From: an uncultured Ruminococcus sp.
Lineage (GTDB): Bacteria > Bacillota > Clostridia > Oscillospirales > Acutalibacteraceae
Assembly (NCBI GenBank): GCA_902785555.1
Contig: CACZZB010000009.1
Span: 1-48,171, forward strand
Length of the DNA: 48,171 nucleotides
Direction of reading: 5' to 3'
Below the pieces are notes generated by a model. The model was not told where the DNA came from. It saw nothing but the letters and a program-made list of their open reading frames with translations, and did no database searches. The position numbers and the translations under genes are program-made. Each line of letters begins with the position of its first letter. Within the stretch, counting starts at the first letter, position 1. Positions 35,348-45,055 of this stretch are shown one piece after another.

Positions 35348-36157
35348 TTATTTGTCAAGTTCACCATGCGAATCCTCCACGACTCTCTCTATATCTATCT
35401 CATTCACAGTCACAGGGGAATCGGATTTCCTTATATACAAAAGATATTCTATATTCCCCTCGGGTCCTTTTATCGGGGAATAATCCAAATCTATGACATC
35501 AAATCCGTTTGACAGACAAAATTCATATATCTTTCTTATAACATCCTTATGTACATTCTTATCCCTGACAACACCGTTTTTGCCGACATTGTTCCTGCCT
35601 GCCTCAAACTGGGGCTTTATAAGGCACACTGCCGTACAGTCATCCTTCAACAGCGGTCTTACAGCCGGCAATACAAGACTCAGTGATATGAAACAAACGT
35701 CCACGCTGAAAAAATCTATATCATCAGGCACTTGTTCCCTTGTCACATACCTGACATTGGTACGTTCAAGATTTACTACCCTTTCATCATTTCTCAGCTT
35801 CCAGTCAAGCTGACCATGCCCCACATCTATCGAATAGACTTTCACTGCACCGTTTTGGAGCATACAATCCGTAAATCCTCCCGTTGATGCCCCTATATCC
35901 ATCGTTATCTTATCTTTCAGGTCTATTTTGAATACATCTATCGCCTTTTCAAGTTTCAGTCCTCCACGGCTGACATATTTCAGTTTATTTCCTCTCATTT
36001 CTATTTTTACATCTTCACTGTATGCCGTGCCGGGTTTATCCGATTTCTGATTGTCAACATAAATTATCCCCGACATGATTATTGCCTTGGCTTTTTCACG
36101 GCTTTCGGCAAATCCCCTTTCATACACCAATACATCAAGACGCTTTTTCGCTGACAT
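35348..36157 (-). CDS. tlyA: TlyA-family rRNA 2'-O-methyltransferase
   Basis: The 269-residue protein has an N-terminal S4 RNA-binding domain (about 5-65, KKRLDVLVYERGFAESREKAK). An FtsJ-like SAM methyltransferase domain follows with DIGASTGGFTDCMLQNGA near residue 90. TlyA of mycobacteria methylates C1409 of 16S and C1920 of 23S rRNA and affects capreomycin sensitivity. Older haemolysin labels for the family are doubtful. It sits directly after dxs with one base between genes. Confidence 0.94.
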   Translation of the reverse strand: MSAKKRLDVLVYERGFAESREKAKAIIMSGIIYVDNQKSDKPGTAYSEDVKIEMRGNKLKYVSRGGLKLEKAIDVFKIDLKDKITMDIGASTGGFTDCMLQNGAVKVYSIDVGHGQLDWKLRNDERVVNLERTNVRYVTREQVPDDIDFFSVDVCFISLSLVLPAVRPLLKDDCTAVCLIKPQFEAGRNNVGKNGVVRDKNVHKDVIRKIYEFCLSNGFDVIDLDYSPIKGPEGNIEYLLYIRKSDSPVTVNEIDIERVVEDSHGELDK

Positions 36158-38017
36158 TCATATATCCCTTTCTTCCTTTATCCTTGCAACTATACTTTCT
36201 GTATCAAGTCCCAATCTGTGCAATGCCGACTTTGTTGTACTCTGTGTTACATAATCATCTATTGCCGTCAAAATATATTTTCCCGAAAATCCCGACTGAT
36301 ACATCTCAAATCCGAACTTCTCGCCTATACCTCCGCTTTTTATCCCTTCCTCAAAGAAATATACCCTCTTATAATTCATTGCTATCTCAACGGCTTTTCC
36401 GTCAACGGGCTTTATCCTGTTCAGCTTCAGTATACATATCTTTCCGCTTATCTCATTCTTTGCAAGACAGACTTCCGAAAATATCCTTCCATAAGTTACC
36501 ACTATATCTTCACTGTCAATATCCCCGTAAACGCTGTACGGCTCCGCTGACGGCTCGAAATTTTCGGGCAGATACCCTTCCGAACCTCTCGGATATCTTA
36601 CCGCAACTGTACCCTTTGTATCCAAGACAGCCTTATCAAGCATTTTTTCAAGTTCCTTGAAGCTCGACGGAGCATAAACCGTAACATTGGGTATCGTATT
36701 CAAAAATGCTGTATCAAATATTCCCTGATGTGTTTCACCGTCTTCCCCGACTATCCCTGCACGGTCTATTGCCAATACTACATGAAGATTCTGCAATGCC
36801 GTATCATGTATTATCTGGTCATACGCTCTCTGCAAAAATGTCGAATACACCGCAAATACAGGTATCACATTATCCGTTGCGAGCCCTCCCGCAAATGTTA
36901 CGGCGTGTTCTTCGGCTATCCCTACATCAAAAAATCTGTCCTTATGCTTTTTGGAAAACTCCTCCAAGCCTGTTCCCTGCTTCATTGCCGCTGTTATGGC
37001 ACATATCCTTTTATCCGTGTCGGCTAATCTGCAAAGATATTTTCCGAATATATACGAATATCCCTTTGATGAACTTTTCGGCTCTCCCGTGTCTATATCA
37101 AATGACGATATACCATGAAAACCTGTCGGGTCTTTTTCCGCAAACTCATATCCTTTACCCTTTTTCGTACATACATGGACTAAAACAGCCCCTTTTTTTC
37201 TTTTTGCCGCTTCAAGAACTGCAACAAGCTGTTGTATATTATGTCCGTCATACGGTCCGTAATATGCAAATCCCATCTGCTCGAATATATTGTCCCTGTG
37301 TCCGAAAAATTCGTCTTTTATCCAATTCTTTGTACTTCTCATTCCGCTTGCGATAGGCTTGCCTATCACGGGCACATTTTCCAATGTACTCTGAATATTC
37401 GACTTCGCATCAAGATATTTCGGCGTTATCCTCGTCTTTGCAAGATACCTTGCCATTGAACCGACATTCTTGGATATTGACATCTTATTATCATTCAGGA
37501 TAACGATAAAATTCTTCTTATATCTTCCTGCATTGTTCAAGCCCTCGTATGCAAGACCGCCCGACAATGCACCGTCACCTATTACCGCCACCGTATAATG
37601 CTCATCTCTGGCGATATCCGCTCCGCATGATATTCCGAATGCCGCTGATATTGATGTACTGCTGTGCCCCGTATCGAAATTATCATACACACTTTCACTT
37701 CTTTTCGGAAATCCTGACAATCCGTTTTCTGTGCGTATCGTATTTATTTTATCTTTTCTCCCTGTGATTATTTTATGTGCATAGCACTGATGACCGACAT
37801 CCCATACTATTTTATCAACAGGCATATCAAACACTTTATGTATCGCAAGTGTCAGCTCCACTACACCTAAATTTGATGCCAAATGACCTCCGTTTTTGGA
37901 AACGGTTTCTACTATGACTGTCCTCAGTTCATCTGCGAGTTCTTCAAGTTCATATTCCGAGAGATTTTTTATATCAGACGGAGAATTGATATTATCCAAT
38001 ATATTGCTTTCCGACAT
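36158..38017 (-). CDS. dxs: 1-deoxy-D-xylulose-5-phosphate synthase Dxs
   Basis: Dxs condenses pyruvate and glyceraldehyde-3-phosphate using thiamine diphosphate, the entry step to the non-mevalonate pathway and a source for thiamine and pyridoxal. The 619-residue protein has the Mg/ThDP motif GDGALSGG near residue 147, the transketolase-type catalytic region (VGIAEEHAVTFAGGLA near 365) and the C-terminal transketolase domain. It follows ispA but has its own strong promoter, so its level can be set separately. Confidence 0.97.
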   Translation of the reverse strand: MSESNILDNINSPSDIKNLSEYELEELADELRTVIVETVSKNGGHLASNLGVVELTLAIHKVFDMPVDKIVWDVGHQCYAHKIITGRKDKINTIRTENGLSGFPKRSESVYDNFDTGHSSTSISAAFGISCGADIARDEHYTVAVIGDGALSGGLAYEGLNNAGRYKKNFIVILNDNKMSISKNVGSMARYLAKTRITPKYLDAKSNIQSTLENVPVIGKPIASGMRSTKNWIKDEFFGHRDNIFEQMGFAYYGPYDGHNIQQLVAVLEAAKRKKGAVLVHVCTKKGKGYEFAEKDPTGFHGISSFDIDTGEPKSSSKGYSYIFGKYLCRLADTDKRICAITAAMKQGTGLEEFSKKHKDRFFDVGIAEEHAVTFAGGLATDNVIPVFAVYSTFLQRAYDQIIHDTALQNLHVVLAIDRAGIVGEDGETHQGIFDTAFLNTIPNVTVYAPSSFKELEKMLDKAVLDTKGTVAVRYPRGSEGYLPENFEPSAEPYSVYGDIDSEDIVVTYGRIFSEVCLAKNEISGKICILKLNRIKPVDGKAVEIAMNYKRVYFFEEGIKSGGIGEKFGFEMYQSGFSGKYILTAIDDYVTQSTTKSALHRLGLDTESIVARIKEERDI

Positions 38018-38050
38018 CTTTAAATTACTCCAACAAAATCTTTTTGCATA

Positions 38051-38079
38051 ATTATACTATAATTTTTTTATTTATGCAA
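38051..38079 (-). promoter_or_regulatory. Internal promoter before dxs
   Basis: The minus strand has TTGCAT (38074-38079), a 17-base spacer and a perfect TATAAT (38051-38056), 33 bases before the dxs ATG. The 69-base ispA-dxs gap holds no terminator. Confidence 0.75.
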
Positions 38080-38086
38080 CATTCTT

Positions 38087-38953
38087 TTATTTTTTCCGGT
38101 CACAAAGATAATACGCAAATTTTTTCAGTTCCTCTGTATCCCCCTCAAACGCTTTCAGACTTTCAACAGCCTTTTCGGTCAGTTCAATGCTTATCCTCCT
38201 GCACTCGTCAAGTCCCAGAAGCGATACATAAGTGGATTTATTATTCTCCCTATCACTGCCGACGGTTTTTCCGAGAGTTGCCGTATCGGAAGTTACATCA
38301 AGCATATCATCCACTATCTGAAAGGCTATGCCTATATCCATTGCATAATTTTTAGCCGCCTTTATCTGTTCATCACTTGCTCCTGCAGATATACAGCCCA
38401 TTACACACGCCGAGGCTATCAATGCTCCCGTCTTATTTTCGTCCATTACCTGCAATATTTCCAACGGAACAGCCTTTTCTTCACTCTCCAAATCTATCAT
38501 CTGACCGCCTATCATTCCATTGACTCCTGCATATTTCGCCAAAGCCCTGCCTGCTTTTACACACTTCTCATATCCGTTCAACTCAACTGCCCTTTCAGAA
38601 AGCACCGTTTCAAATGCGAGTGTCAAAAGACCGTCACCGCCCAACAGTGCAACGGCTTCACCGAAAACCTTATGATTTGTAGGCTTTCCTCGTCTTAAAT
38701 CATCATTATCCATGCACGGCAAATCGTCATGTATCAGTGAATATGTGTGTATCATCTCAACCGCACACGCAAACGGCATTGCATTTTCTTCACTTCCTCC
38801 GCATAATTTCGCAAATTCAAGTGTCAGAAACGGTCTTATCCTCTTTCCGCCTGCCGAAAGACTGTATTCAATTGATGAAACGACAGTTTTCATTTCTTCC
38901 CTGACATTCGGAATATATGACAAAAGTTCCTTTTCAAATTTCTGCATATCCAT
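38087..38953 (-). CDS. ispA: Polyprenyl (farnesyl) diphosphate synthase IspA
   Basis: The 288-residue trans-prenyltransferase has both Asp-rich motifs: DDLPCMDNDD (first, near residue 80) and DDMLD (second, near 220). It condenses IPP with DMAPP/GPP to farnesyl diphosphate, the precursor of undecaprenyl carrier lipid. The xseA-xseB-ispA-dxs order is classic in Firmicutes. The start has GGAGG and lies just one base after the xseB stop codon. Confidence 0.95.
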   Translation of the reverse strand: MDMQKFEKELLSYIPNVREEMKTVVSSIEYSLSAGGKRIRPFLTLEFAKLCGGSEENAMPFACAVEMIHTYSLIHDDLPCMDNDDLRRGKPTNHKVFGEAVALLGGDGLLTLAFETVLSERAVELNGYEKCVKAGRALAKYAGVNGMIGGQMIDLESEEKAVPLEILQVMDENKTGALIASACVMGCISAGASDEQIKAAKNYAMDIGIAFQIVDDMLDVTSDTATLGKTVGSDRENNKSTYVSLLGLDECRRISIELTEKAVESLKAFEGDTEELKKFAYYLCDRKK

Positions 38954-38954
38954 T

Positions 38955-39140
38955 TTAATTTTCCTCCGATTCAGATATCAAAGTGATTTTCTGTTCAGCA
39001 TTTTTCAGCGTTTCATAACATTCCTTTGCAAGACTTGTTCCCCTTTCAAACATCTCTATTGATTCCTCAAGCGATAATTTCCCGCTTTCAAGCTTTTTTA
39101 CAATAGATTCCAACAAATCCATTTTTTCTTCATAACTCAT
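38955..39140 (-). CDS. xseB: Exodeoxyribonuclease VII small subunit XseB
   Basis: The 61-residue helical protein reads MSYEEKMDLLESIVKKLESGKLSLEESIEMFERG at its start in the typical XseB pattern. It forms the coiled-coil partner of XseA. I place the start at the ATG at 39140, ten bases after GGGAGG. A longer in-frame ATG at 39173 would overlap xseA and lacks a comparable site. Confidence 0.94.
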   Translation of the reverse strand: MSYEEKMDLLESIVKKLESGKLSLEESIEMFERGTSLAKECYETLKNAEQKITLISESEEN

Positions 39141-39144
39141 AAAT

Positions 39145-40344
39145 TCATTTCCTCCCTGTAACTTTACATTCAAGGCTTCCGTCAGAAAGCACTATCTCTA
39201 TATTATCGTTTATATCTGCCTGTTCCTTACTGCTTATTATCTCACCGTCTTTTTTGGCAACCGCATATCCCCTTGACAGTATCTTCAGCGGACTCAATGT
39301 ATCGAGTTTCACTGTCAGTTCGGCAAATTTTGCCCTTTCAACCGACACTTTCTCCGTATATGCAATTTTTAATCCTGCCGTCAGCAAATCCAATTTGATT
39401 TTCCTGAAATTTATAATATCCTCAAAACTTGAAAGCACTCTTGAATTTGATACTCTCTCATATCTCTGAAATTCATTCTGCAATCTGCTTTCAATCGTCA
39501 TTGACATTTTATTTATTATATTTTCCGTCTGCATAAGCATATTATCAACCGTTACGGGCGAAACAAGCTCCGCTCCCGCTGACGGTGTTGATGCCCTTAC
39601 ATCTGCAACGAAATCACATATAGTAAAATCCGTTTCATGTCCGACTGCCGATACCACCGGTATATCACATTCATATATTGCCCTTGCCAAATTTTCATCG
39701 TTAAAAGCCCACAGGTCTTCAATACTTCCTCCGCCTCTGCCGATTATTATTACATTTGCACACTTTGATTTATTGAATCTCTTTACGGCATTAGTCAAGT
39801 CATCTGCTGCATTTTCTCCCTGGACGAGTACAGGACAAAATACTATTTCCCCTATCGGATAACGTCTTTTAAGTATACGGAAAATATCCTGTACTGCCGC
39901 TCCTGTCGGTGATGTTATCACGCCTATCTTTTTCGGAAATGTCGGCAAAGACTTTTTATGTTCATTATCAAACAATCCCTCTTTCTGCAATTCTGCTTTA
40001 AGCTGTTCATACGCTAAATTCAATGCCCCCTCTCCATCGGGGAGCATTTCTTCTGCTATTATCTGATATGAACCCGTTTTTTCATAAATAGTGACATTTC
40101 CACGGACTACAACTTTCATACCGCCTGTCGGTCTGAATTTCAGATACCTTGCTTTTCCGGCAAACATCACGGCTTTTATCGTGCATTGTTCATCATCTTT
40201 AAGAGAAAAATATATATGCCCCGAACCGTGCAGAGTCAAATTCGATATTTCCCCTCTCAGATACACACCGTTTAATTTATCATCACTCTCAATGACAGAC
40301 TTTACATATCTGTTCAGCTGTGATACCGATAATATACTGCTCAT
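39145..40344 (-). CDS. xseA: Exodeoxyribonuclease VII large subunit XseA
   Basis: XseA cuts single-stranded DNA from both ends to oligonucleotides. The 399 residues include an N-terminal OB fold (about 1-100, LRGEISNLTLHGSGHIYFSLKD) and the nuclease domain. The nuclease carries SPTGAAVQDI near 130, GRGGGSIEDLWAFNDE near 192 and GHETDFTICDFVADVRASTPSAGA near 225. A C-terminal helical part binds XseB. A GAGGTG site precedes the ATG, 16 bases after ruvB, joining repair genes in one operon. Confidence 0.97.
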   Translation of the reverse strand: MSSILSVSQLNRYVKSVIESDDKLNGVYLRGEISNLTLHGSGHIYFSLKDDEQCTIKAVMFAGKARYLKFRPTGGMKVVVRGNVTIYEKTGSYQIIAEEMLPDGEGALNLAYEQLKAELQKEGLFDNEHKKSLPTFPKKIGVITSPTGAAVQDIFRILKRRYPIGEIVFCPVLVQGENAADDLTNAVKRFNKSKCANVIIIGRGGGSIEDLWAFNDENLARAIYECDIPVVSAVGHETDFTICDFVADVRASTPSAGAELVSPVTVDNMLMQTENIINKMSMTIESRLQNEFQRYERVSNSRVLSSFEDIINFRKIKLDLLTAGLKIAYTEKVSVERAKFAELTVKLDTLSPLKILSRGYAVAKKDGEIISSKEQADINDNIEIVLSDGSLECKVTGRK

Positions 40345-40360
40345 TCTTTCACCTCACATC

Positions 40361-41410
40361 TCATTCAAATTTCATCTGACCGTCCTGTGCATCAGGCAAT
40401 TTATATCCCAAGTGCAGACACGCCGCTTTTGTTATACATCTTCCTCTCGGAGTCCTGTTCAGAAATCCTATCTGCATGAGATACGGCTCAATAACGTCTT
40501 CTATCGTGACAGCTTCTTCACCGATAGCTGCCGCAAGCGTTTCAAGTCCGACCGGTCCTCCACGGTAAAACTTCACTATTGCAGACAACATTCTTCTGTC
40601 ATTCGCATCAAGTCCCAATTCATCTATTTCTAATCTTTCCAATGCAATTCTTGCTGTTTCAAGAGTTATAACACCGTTTGACATCACCTGTGCAAAATCC
40701 CTTACCCTCTTTAACATCCTGTTGGCTATTCTTGGTGTACCTCGTGAGCGTGATGCTATCTCCAATGCTCCGTCAGGCTCTATTCTTATCCCCAATATTT
40801 CTGCACTTCTTGTAACTATCCTTGCCAATTCCTCGGGCGTATACAATTCCAATCTTAGACAAACTCCGAATCTGTCACGCAAAGGTGCTGTCAATTGTCC
40901 TGCCCGTGTAGTCGCTCCTACAAGCGTAAATCTCGGCAGCGGCAAATGATATGCTGCTGCCATCTGTCCCTTTCCCGTTACTATATCTATTGCAAAATCC
41001 TCCATTGCAGGATACAATATTTCCTCGACCGTCCTCGGGATACGGTGTATCTCGTCTATAAACAACACATCACCATCATTAAGGTTAGTTAAAATAGCCG
41101 CTAAATCTCCCGGTTTTTCTATTGCCGGTCCTGATGTTATACGAAGATTTACTCCCATTTCATTTGCTATGATACCTGAAAGAGTTGTCTTTCCGAGTCC
41201 CGGAGGACCATACAAAAGCACATGGTCAAGGCTTTCATGTCTTTGTTTAGCCGCTTCCATGAATACCGCAAGGTTTTCCTTAGCCTTGTCCTGCCCTATA
41301 TAATCATCAAGACATCTCGGTCTTAACGGATTATCTCCCTCATCTCCCATAATTTCCGTTGGGGCTACTATCCTGTCTTCATACCTGTTCTCAAAATCCA
41401 TTTCAGACAT
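40361..41410 (-). CDS. ruvB: Holliday junction branch-migration ATPase RuvB
   Basis: The 349-residue AAA+ protein has Walker A GPPGLGKT near residue 69, Walker B FIDEIHR near 116, and sensor region GATTRAG. A C-terminal winged helix ends in [10 protein letters not shown]. RuvB rings pump DNA through RuvA-bound Holliday junctions. Six bases separate it from ruvA, and AAAGGATAA precedes the ATG. Confidence 0.98.
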   Translation of the reverse strand: MSEMDFENRYEDRIVAPTEIMGDEGDNPLRPRCLDDYIGQDKAKENLAVFMEAAKQRHESLDHVLLYGPPGLGKTTLSGIIANEMGVNLRITSGPAIEKPGDLAAILTNLNDGDVLFIDEIHRIPRTVEEILYPAMEDFAIDIVTGKGQMAAAYHLPLPRFTLVGATTRAGQLTAPLRDRFGVCLRLELYTPEELARIVTRSAEILGIRIEPDGALEIASRSRGTPRIANRMLKRVRDFAQVMSNGVITLETARIALERLEIDELGLDANDRRMLSAIVKFYRGGPVGLETLAAAIGEEAVTIEDVIEPYLMQIGFLNRTPRGRCITKAACLHLGYKLPDAQDGQMKFE

Positions 41411-41416
41411 ATATTT

Positions 41417-42022
41417 TTATCCTTTCCTGCCTATTGCTCTGAGCGTAGACGAAATTATCTGTTCTACCGTCATATCTCCCGTTACTCCGCTCATAAACGG
41501 CATTACTTCATCAGGTGTATATCCCAATACTGCCAATGCACCTATCGCCTGTGATATATTCCCTCCCGTAATATTACTGCTCACATTTCCCGTCGGCATA
41601 GCTTCGGGCAATATAGACAGCTTCTTCACCTTATCCTTCAGCTCCAATATTATCCTCTGTGCCAGCTTATTTCCGACACCGCTCGCTTTTGTAAGTGCCT
41701 TTACGTCACCGTTTGACACCGCAAGGGCAAACTGTTCGGGAGTCAGTTCCGATAATATCGCAACGGCTACCTTTGCACCTACTCCGCTTACCGATGTAAG
41801 TATCCTGAAAGTATTCATTTCTTCTTTCGTCCTGAATCCGCAAAGTTCAACGGAATCCTCTTTTACTATCATGTGAGTATATACCATCACATTTTCACCG
41901 ATACGGGGCATACTTTTTATCGTATTCATTGTCGCAAGGCATTTATAGCCTACTCCTCCGCATTCTATCACTATAAAATTCTGCTCACCGTATATGAATT
42001 TACCGTTAAGGCTGTATATCAT
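41417..42022 (-). CDS. ruvA: Holliday junction-binding protein RuvA
   Basis: The 201-residue protein has the OB-fold N-terminus and helix-hairpin-helix repeats (LTSVSGVGAKVAVAIL near 73 and LTKASGVGNKLAQRIILELKDK near 107). The C-terminal domain contacts RuvB (near 155-201). It recognises four-way junctions. Its ATG overlaps the ruvC stop by four bases, implying translational coupling. Confidence 0.97.
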   Translation of the reverse strand: MIYSLNGKFIYGEQNFIVIECGGVGYKCLATMNTIKSMPRIGENVMVYTHMIVKEDSVELCGFRTKEEMNTFRILTSVSGVGAKVAVAILSELTPEQFALAVSNGDVKALTKASGVGNKLAQRIILELKDKVKKLSILPEAMPTGNVSSNITGGNISQAIGALAVLGYTPDEVMPFMSGVTGDMTVEQIISSTLRAIGRKG

Positions 42023-42534
42023 TTTATTACTACCCCTCTTTTATTCAAAAGATTTCTTAAATTGGTTGCCGAGCTCTGTGCATGACATATCGCTATCGCA
42101 AGAGCATCCGCTGTATCGTCAGGCTTGGGAACTTCACTCAGCTTCAATAATCTCCTTGTCATTTCCATAACTTGCGGCTTATGTGCCTGTCCGTAGCCTG
42201 TGACGGCTGATTTGACCTGCAATGGCGTATACTCACTTACAGTAATATTACTGTTCTGTGCCGCCAATAATATTACTCCCCTTGCCTCCGCAACAGGTAT
42301 TGCCGTTTTCTGATTATTCTGAAAATACAGCTTTTCTATCGCCATTTCATCAGGGTCATTCTTTATTATCACCGACAATATCCCGTTATATATCTCCTGC
42401 AGTCTCACCCCGAAAGGTGTATCCGCATCAGTCGTTATTGCACCGAAATCCAATGCTTTATATCTCCCTCCGACAAACTCTATCACTCCATAGCCTACTA
42501 TCGCATATCCGGGGTCTATTCCCAATATTTTCAT
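42019..42534 (-). CDS. ruvC: Holliday junction resolvase RuvC
   Basis: RuvC is the endonuclease that cuts Holliday junctions symmetrically. The 171 residues show the acidic catalytic set: Asp7 in GIDPGYAIVGYG, a Glu in AIEKLYF near 68, and the paired Asp in DDTADALAIAICH near 144. It is the first gene of ruvC-ruvA-ruvB-xseA-xseB-ispA, with a near-consensus promoter. Confidence 0.97.
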   Translation of the reverse strand: MKILGIDPGYAIVGYGVIEFVGGRYKALDFGAITTDADTPFGVRLQEIYNGILSVIIKNDPDEMAIEKLYFQNNQKTAIPVAEARGVILLAAQNSNITVSEYTPLQVKSAVTGYGQAHKPQVMEMTRRLLKLSEVPKPDDTADALAIAICHAQSSATNLRNLLNKRGVVIK

Positions 42535-42569
42535 TTTTTATCACTCTCTCCCGAATTCCAAGTATTTCT

Positions 42570-42598
42570 ATTATACCATATTTTTTTATTTCTATCAA
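42570..42598 (-). promoter_or_regulatory. Promoter of the ruvC operon
   Basis: The minus strand has TTGATA (42593-42598), a 17-base spacer and TATAAT (42570-42575), with an extended TG before the -10. No SOS (LexA) box of the GAAC-N4-GTTC type is visible beside it. Confidence 0.85.
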
Positions 42599-42612
42599 CT
42601 TATCTTTGTCCA

Positions 42613-42645
42613 AAAAAAGAAACCGTGAAGAAAATTTCACGGTTT
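42613..42645 (-). terminator. Terminator overlapping the GT2 stop codon
   Basis: A 10-bp perfect stem AAACCGTGAA / TTCACGGTTT is followed by CTTTTTTT on the minus strand. The upstream arm contains the last two codons and the TGA of the glycosyltransferase gene. Confidence 0.85.
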
Positions 42646-43572
42646 ATAGAACTTCGGAAAAAATTTCCATTTTATTATTTTTTTTCTCAGCTTTGCAGGC
42701 GTTTTCCTCGACACCTTCAGTAATTTATCATACTCTTTCAATTTCAGTGAATTTTTTATCGCATAATGCGGAAATCCGTCTTTCAGGAGCATATCCACAC
42801 ATGACATTACGACTGACGGAAGTTTATTATACTCAAAAGCATTATGCAATGCACTGCTGCCCTTTTTATTGAGCTGCATGGTTTCATATACTTTAAGCAT
42901 GGCATCTATCTTTGAAAAACATCCGTTATTCTGGATATACTCGTTCCTTGACGGCAAATCTATATATTCCCTTTCGAGCTTGACTGATGAGTATGCTATT
43001 TTCGGCTCAAATATCAATGCGTTGAAAACAAACGCCTCTGCATAGCCGAATGTACAGTCTTCGTAAAATTTTATATGATTTGAGAGAAGATACTCTCTTT
43101 TTATCATCACTGCACAGAAATCCATGCTTATCAGTGAACATATCAGTCCTATTGCCAATTCCCTGCCGTCTATGTTATTCATCTCGGCACTGACTATCTC
43201 GGTCTTGGGGGCTGAAAATACAAAATCCGCATTCTTTTCCTCGACAGTTTTATAATAGTCTTTTATATAATCACTTTTATACAATCTGCTCGGAAATACA
43301 AATGTTATATACTTTCCGTCCGATTTATATATCCCTGTATTCAGTGCCGAACTTACGGTACTTCCTCCGCTCTGTATCACACAGCCCCTCAGATTACGTT
43401 TCTTTATCTCATTCAATGCCGAAAGCACACTGTTATCCTTTGAATTCATATCTATAACTATGAACTCTATCTCGATATCCCTTGTACTCTCAGATATTTT
43501 GCGGATTATCTCTGCTGTTTTGTTTTTATTGTCCTTTGACGGAATTATCACCGATATATCTACATTTGCCAT
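42637..43572 (-). CDS. Glycosyltransferase family 2 protein
   Basis: The 311-residue GT-A protein begins DISVIIPSKDNKN, followed by IEFIVIDMNSKDNS with the first Asp cluster. A GKYITFVFPSR segment stands where the family DXD motif usually lies, without an obvious DXD. The C-terminal half is helical and basic (ending KIIKWKFFPKFYKP) and may sit on the membrane. Donor and acceptor are unknown, and the missing DXD leaves activity open. I prefer the ATG at 43572, with GGGG eight bases upstream, over a TTG six bases earlier. Confidence 0.82.
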   Translation of the reverse strand: MANVDISVIIPSKDNKNKTAEIIRKISESTRDIEIEFIVIDMNSKDNSVLSALNEIKKRNLRGCVIQSGGSTVSSALNTGIYKSDGKYITFVFPSRLYKSDYIKDYYKTVEEKNADFVFSAPKTEIVSAEMNNIDGRELAIGLICSLISMDFCAVMIKREYLLSNHIKFYEDCTFGYAEAFVFNALIFEPKIAYSSVKLEREYIDLPSRNEYIQNNGCFSKIDAMLKVYETMQLNKKGSSALHNAFEYNKLPSVVMSCVDMLLKDGFPHYAIKNSLKLKEYDKLLKVSRKTPAKLRKKIIKWKFFPKFYKP

Positions 43573-43603
43573 TATCAACGCCCCGTATACTTTAGATAAT
43601 TCT

Positions 43604-43612
43604 ATTATAGCA
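43604..43612 (-). promoter_or_regulatory. Extended -10 promoter of the GT2 gene
   Basis: The minus strand reads TGCTATAAT here, 32 bases before the GT2 start. The -35 is not recognisable. No strong terminator separates glmM from this gene, so read-through is also possible. Confidence 0.6.
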
Positions 43613-43685
43613 CAATGCTCCGCAAACTAACCATGTTTTTTAAAGAGAACTTTTTTTATATTTCAAATATCTTTTTGTGCAACTT

Positions 43686-45035
43686 TTACTGACCGATTTT
43701 TTCCTTTATAAGCTCAGCCGTTTCATTTGCAAGACGGGTTATTTTTTCCTTGTCAAGTCCTTCCAGCATTACTCTGACAAGAGGCTCAGTTCCGGAAAGT
43801 CTGACAAGTATCCTGCCGTCTGTGCCAAGCTCATTTTTGACTGATTCTATCTTATTTTTTATATCCTGATTCTTATAGAACTGTACTTTTCCCTCATTAG
43901 TAACTTTTACATTTATGAGTATCTGAGGATAATGTGTCATAACTGTCGCAATACTTGACATTTTAGCCTGTCTTCTGTGAACAAGGCTCAGAAGCTGTGC
44001 CGCTGTAAGCTGACCGTCACCTGTCGTTGAGTAATCAAGAAATATCACATGACCAGACTGCTCTCCTCCGAAGTTATAGCCCTCTCTGAGCATTGCTTCA
44101 AGGACATATCTGTCACCGACATTCGTGGATACGAATTTAAGACCGTTATCCTCACAGAATTTTCCGAATCCCATATTAGACATTACCGTACCGACTGCCG
44201 TATTTTTAGCCAGCTTTTTCCTCGAAGCCAAGTCCATTGCACATATTGCCATGATGAAATCTCCGTCCACTACATTGCCGTTTTCATCAACTGCAAGACA
44301 TCTGTCTGCATCTCCGTCAAATGCAACGCCCATTTCAAGACCGTTTTCAACAACATATTTCTGCAAATTCTCCAAGTGCGTTGAACCACAGTTATCATTT
44401 ATATTTATACCGTCAGGCTCTGCCGAAAGTATATGACAGTTTGCACCGAGTTTTGTGAAAAGCTCCTTTGCAGTCGTTGATGCAGAACCATTTGAACAGT
44501 CTATTGCAATATTCATTCCGTCAAGTCTGTACGGTACTGTTGAAATTATATGTTCAATATAATCCGATACAGCGTTTTCAGCTCTTACAACTTTTCCGAG
44601 ACCATCACCCACAGGTGTTATAAACGGCTTTGACTTGTCGAGCACAATGGATTCTATTTCGGCTTCAAGCTCATCAGGCAATTTATAGCCGTCACTTGAA
44701 AATATTTTTATCCCATTGAACTCAAATGAATTGTGTGATGCCGATATCATTATTCCCGCATCTGCTTTATATTTTCTGATAAGATATGCAACTGCCGGTG
44801 TCGGTACTGCTCCCAAAAGCTCTACATCCGCACCTATCGAACACAAGCCTGCTGTCAATGCCCCTTCGAGCATATCACTTGAAAGTCTTGTATCCTTTCC
44901 GATAAGTATTTTCGGATGTTTGCTTCCGTTTGTGAGCACCATTGCTGCCGCTCTGCCTATATTCATTGCCAATTCACAAGTCAATTCTTTATTTGCTATA
45001 CCTCTTGCACCGTCTGTTCCAAAAAGTCTACCCAC
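43686..45035 (-). CDS. glmM: Phosphoglucosamine mutase GlmM
   Basis: GlmM interconverts glucosamine-6- and -1-phosphate for UDP-GlcNAc synthesis. The 449-residue protein has the phosphoserine loop ISASHNS (Ser100; the family usually has Pro after Asn). It also has the metal loop DGDADR near 240, the sugar loop GGEQSGH near 325 and the phosphate-binding RLSGTEPLVRVM near 415. The start is a GTG at 45035, giving MGRLFGTDGARG as in other GlmM proteins. The upstream in-frame GTG at 45047 is part of the ribosome-binding site AAAAGGAGTG. Confidence 0.97.
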   Translation of the reverse strand: MGRLFGTDGARGIANKELTCELAMNIGRAAAMVLTNGSKHPKILIGKDTRLSSDMLEGALTAGLCSIGADVELLGAVPTPAVAYLIRKYKADAGIMISASHNSFEFNGIKIFSSDGYKLPDELEAEIESIVLDKSKPFITPVGDGLGKVVRAENAVSDYIEHIISTVPYRLDGMNIAIDCSNGSASTTAKELFTKLGANCHILSAEPDGININDNCGSTHLENLQKYVVENGLEMGVAFDGDADRCLAVDENGNVVDGDFIMAICAMDLASRKKLAKNTAVGTVMSNMGFGKFCEDNGLKFVSTNVGDRYVLEAMLREGYNFGGEQSGHVIFLDYSTTGDGQLTAAQLLSLVHRRQAKMSSIATVMTHYPQILINVKVTNEGKVQFYKNQDIKNKIESVKNELGTDGRILVRLSGTEPLVRVMLEGLDKEKITRLANETAELIKEKIGQ

Positions 45036-45055
45036 TGAAAATCCCACTCCTTTTA

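Noticed and set aside
42535..42636. LexA box at the ruvC promoter
   Set aside because: No GAAC-N4-GTTC-type palindrome is present in the intergenic region.
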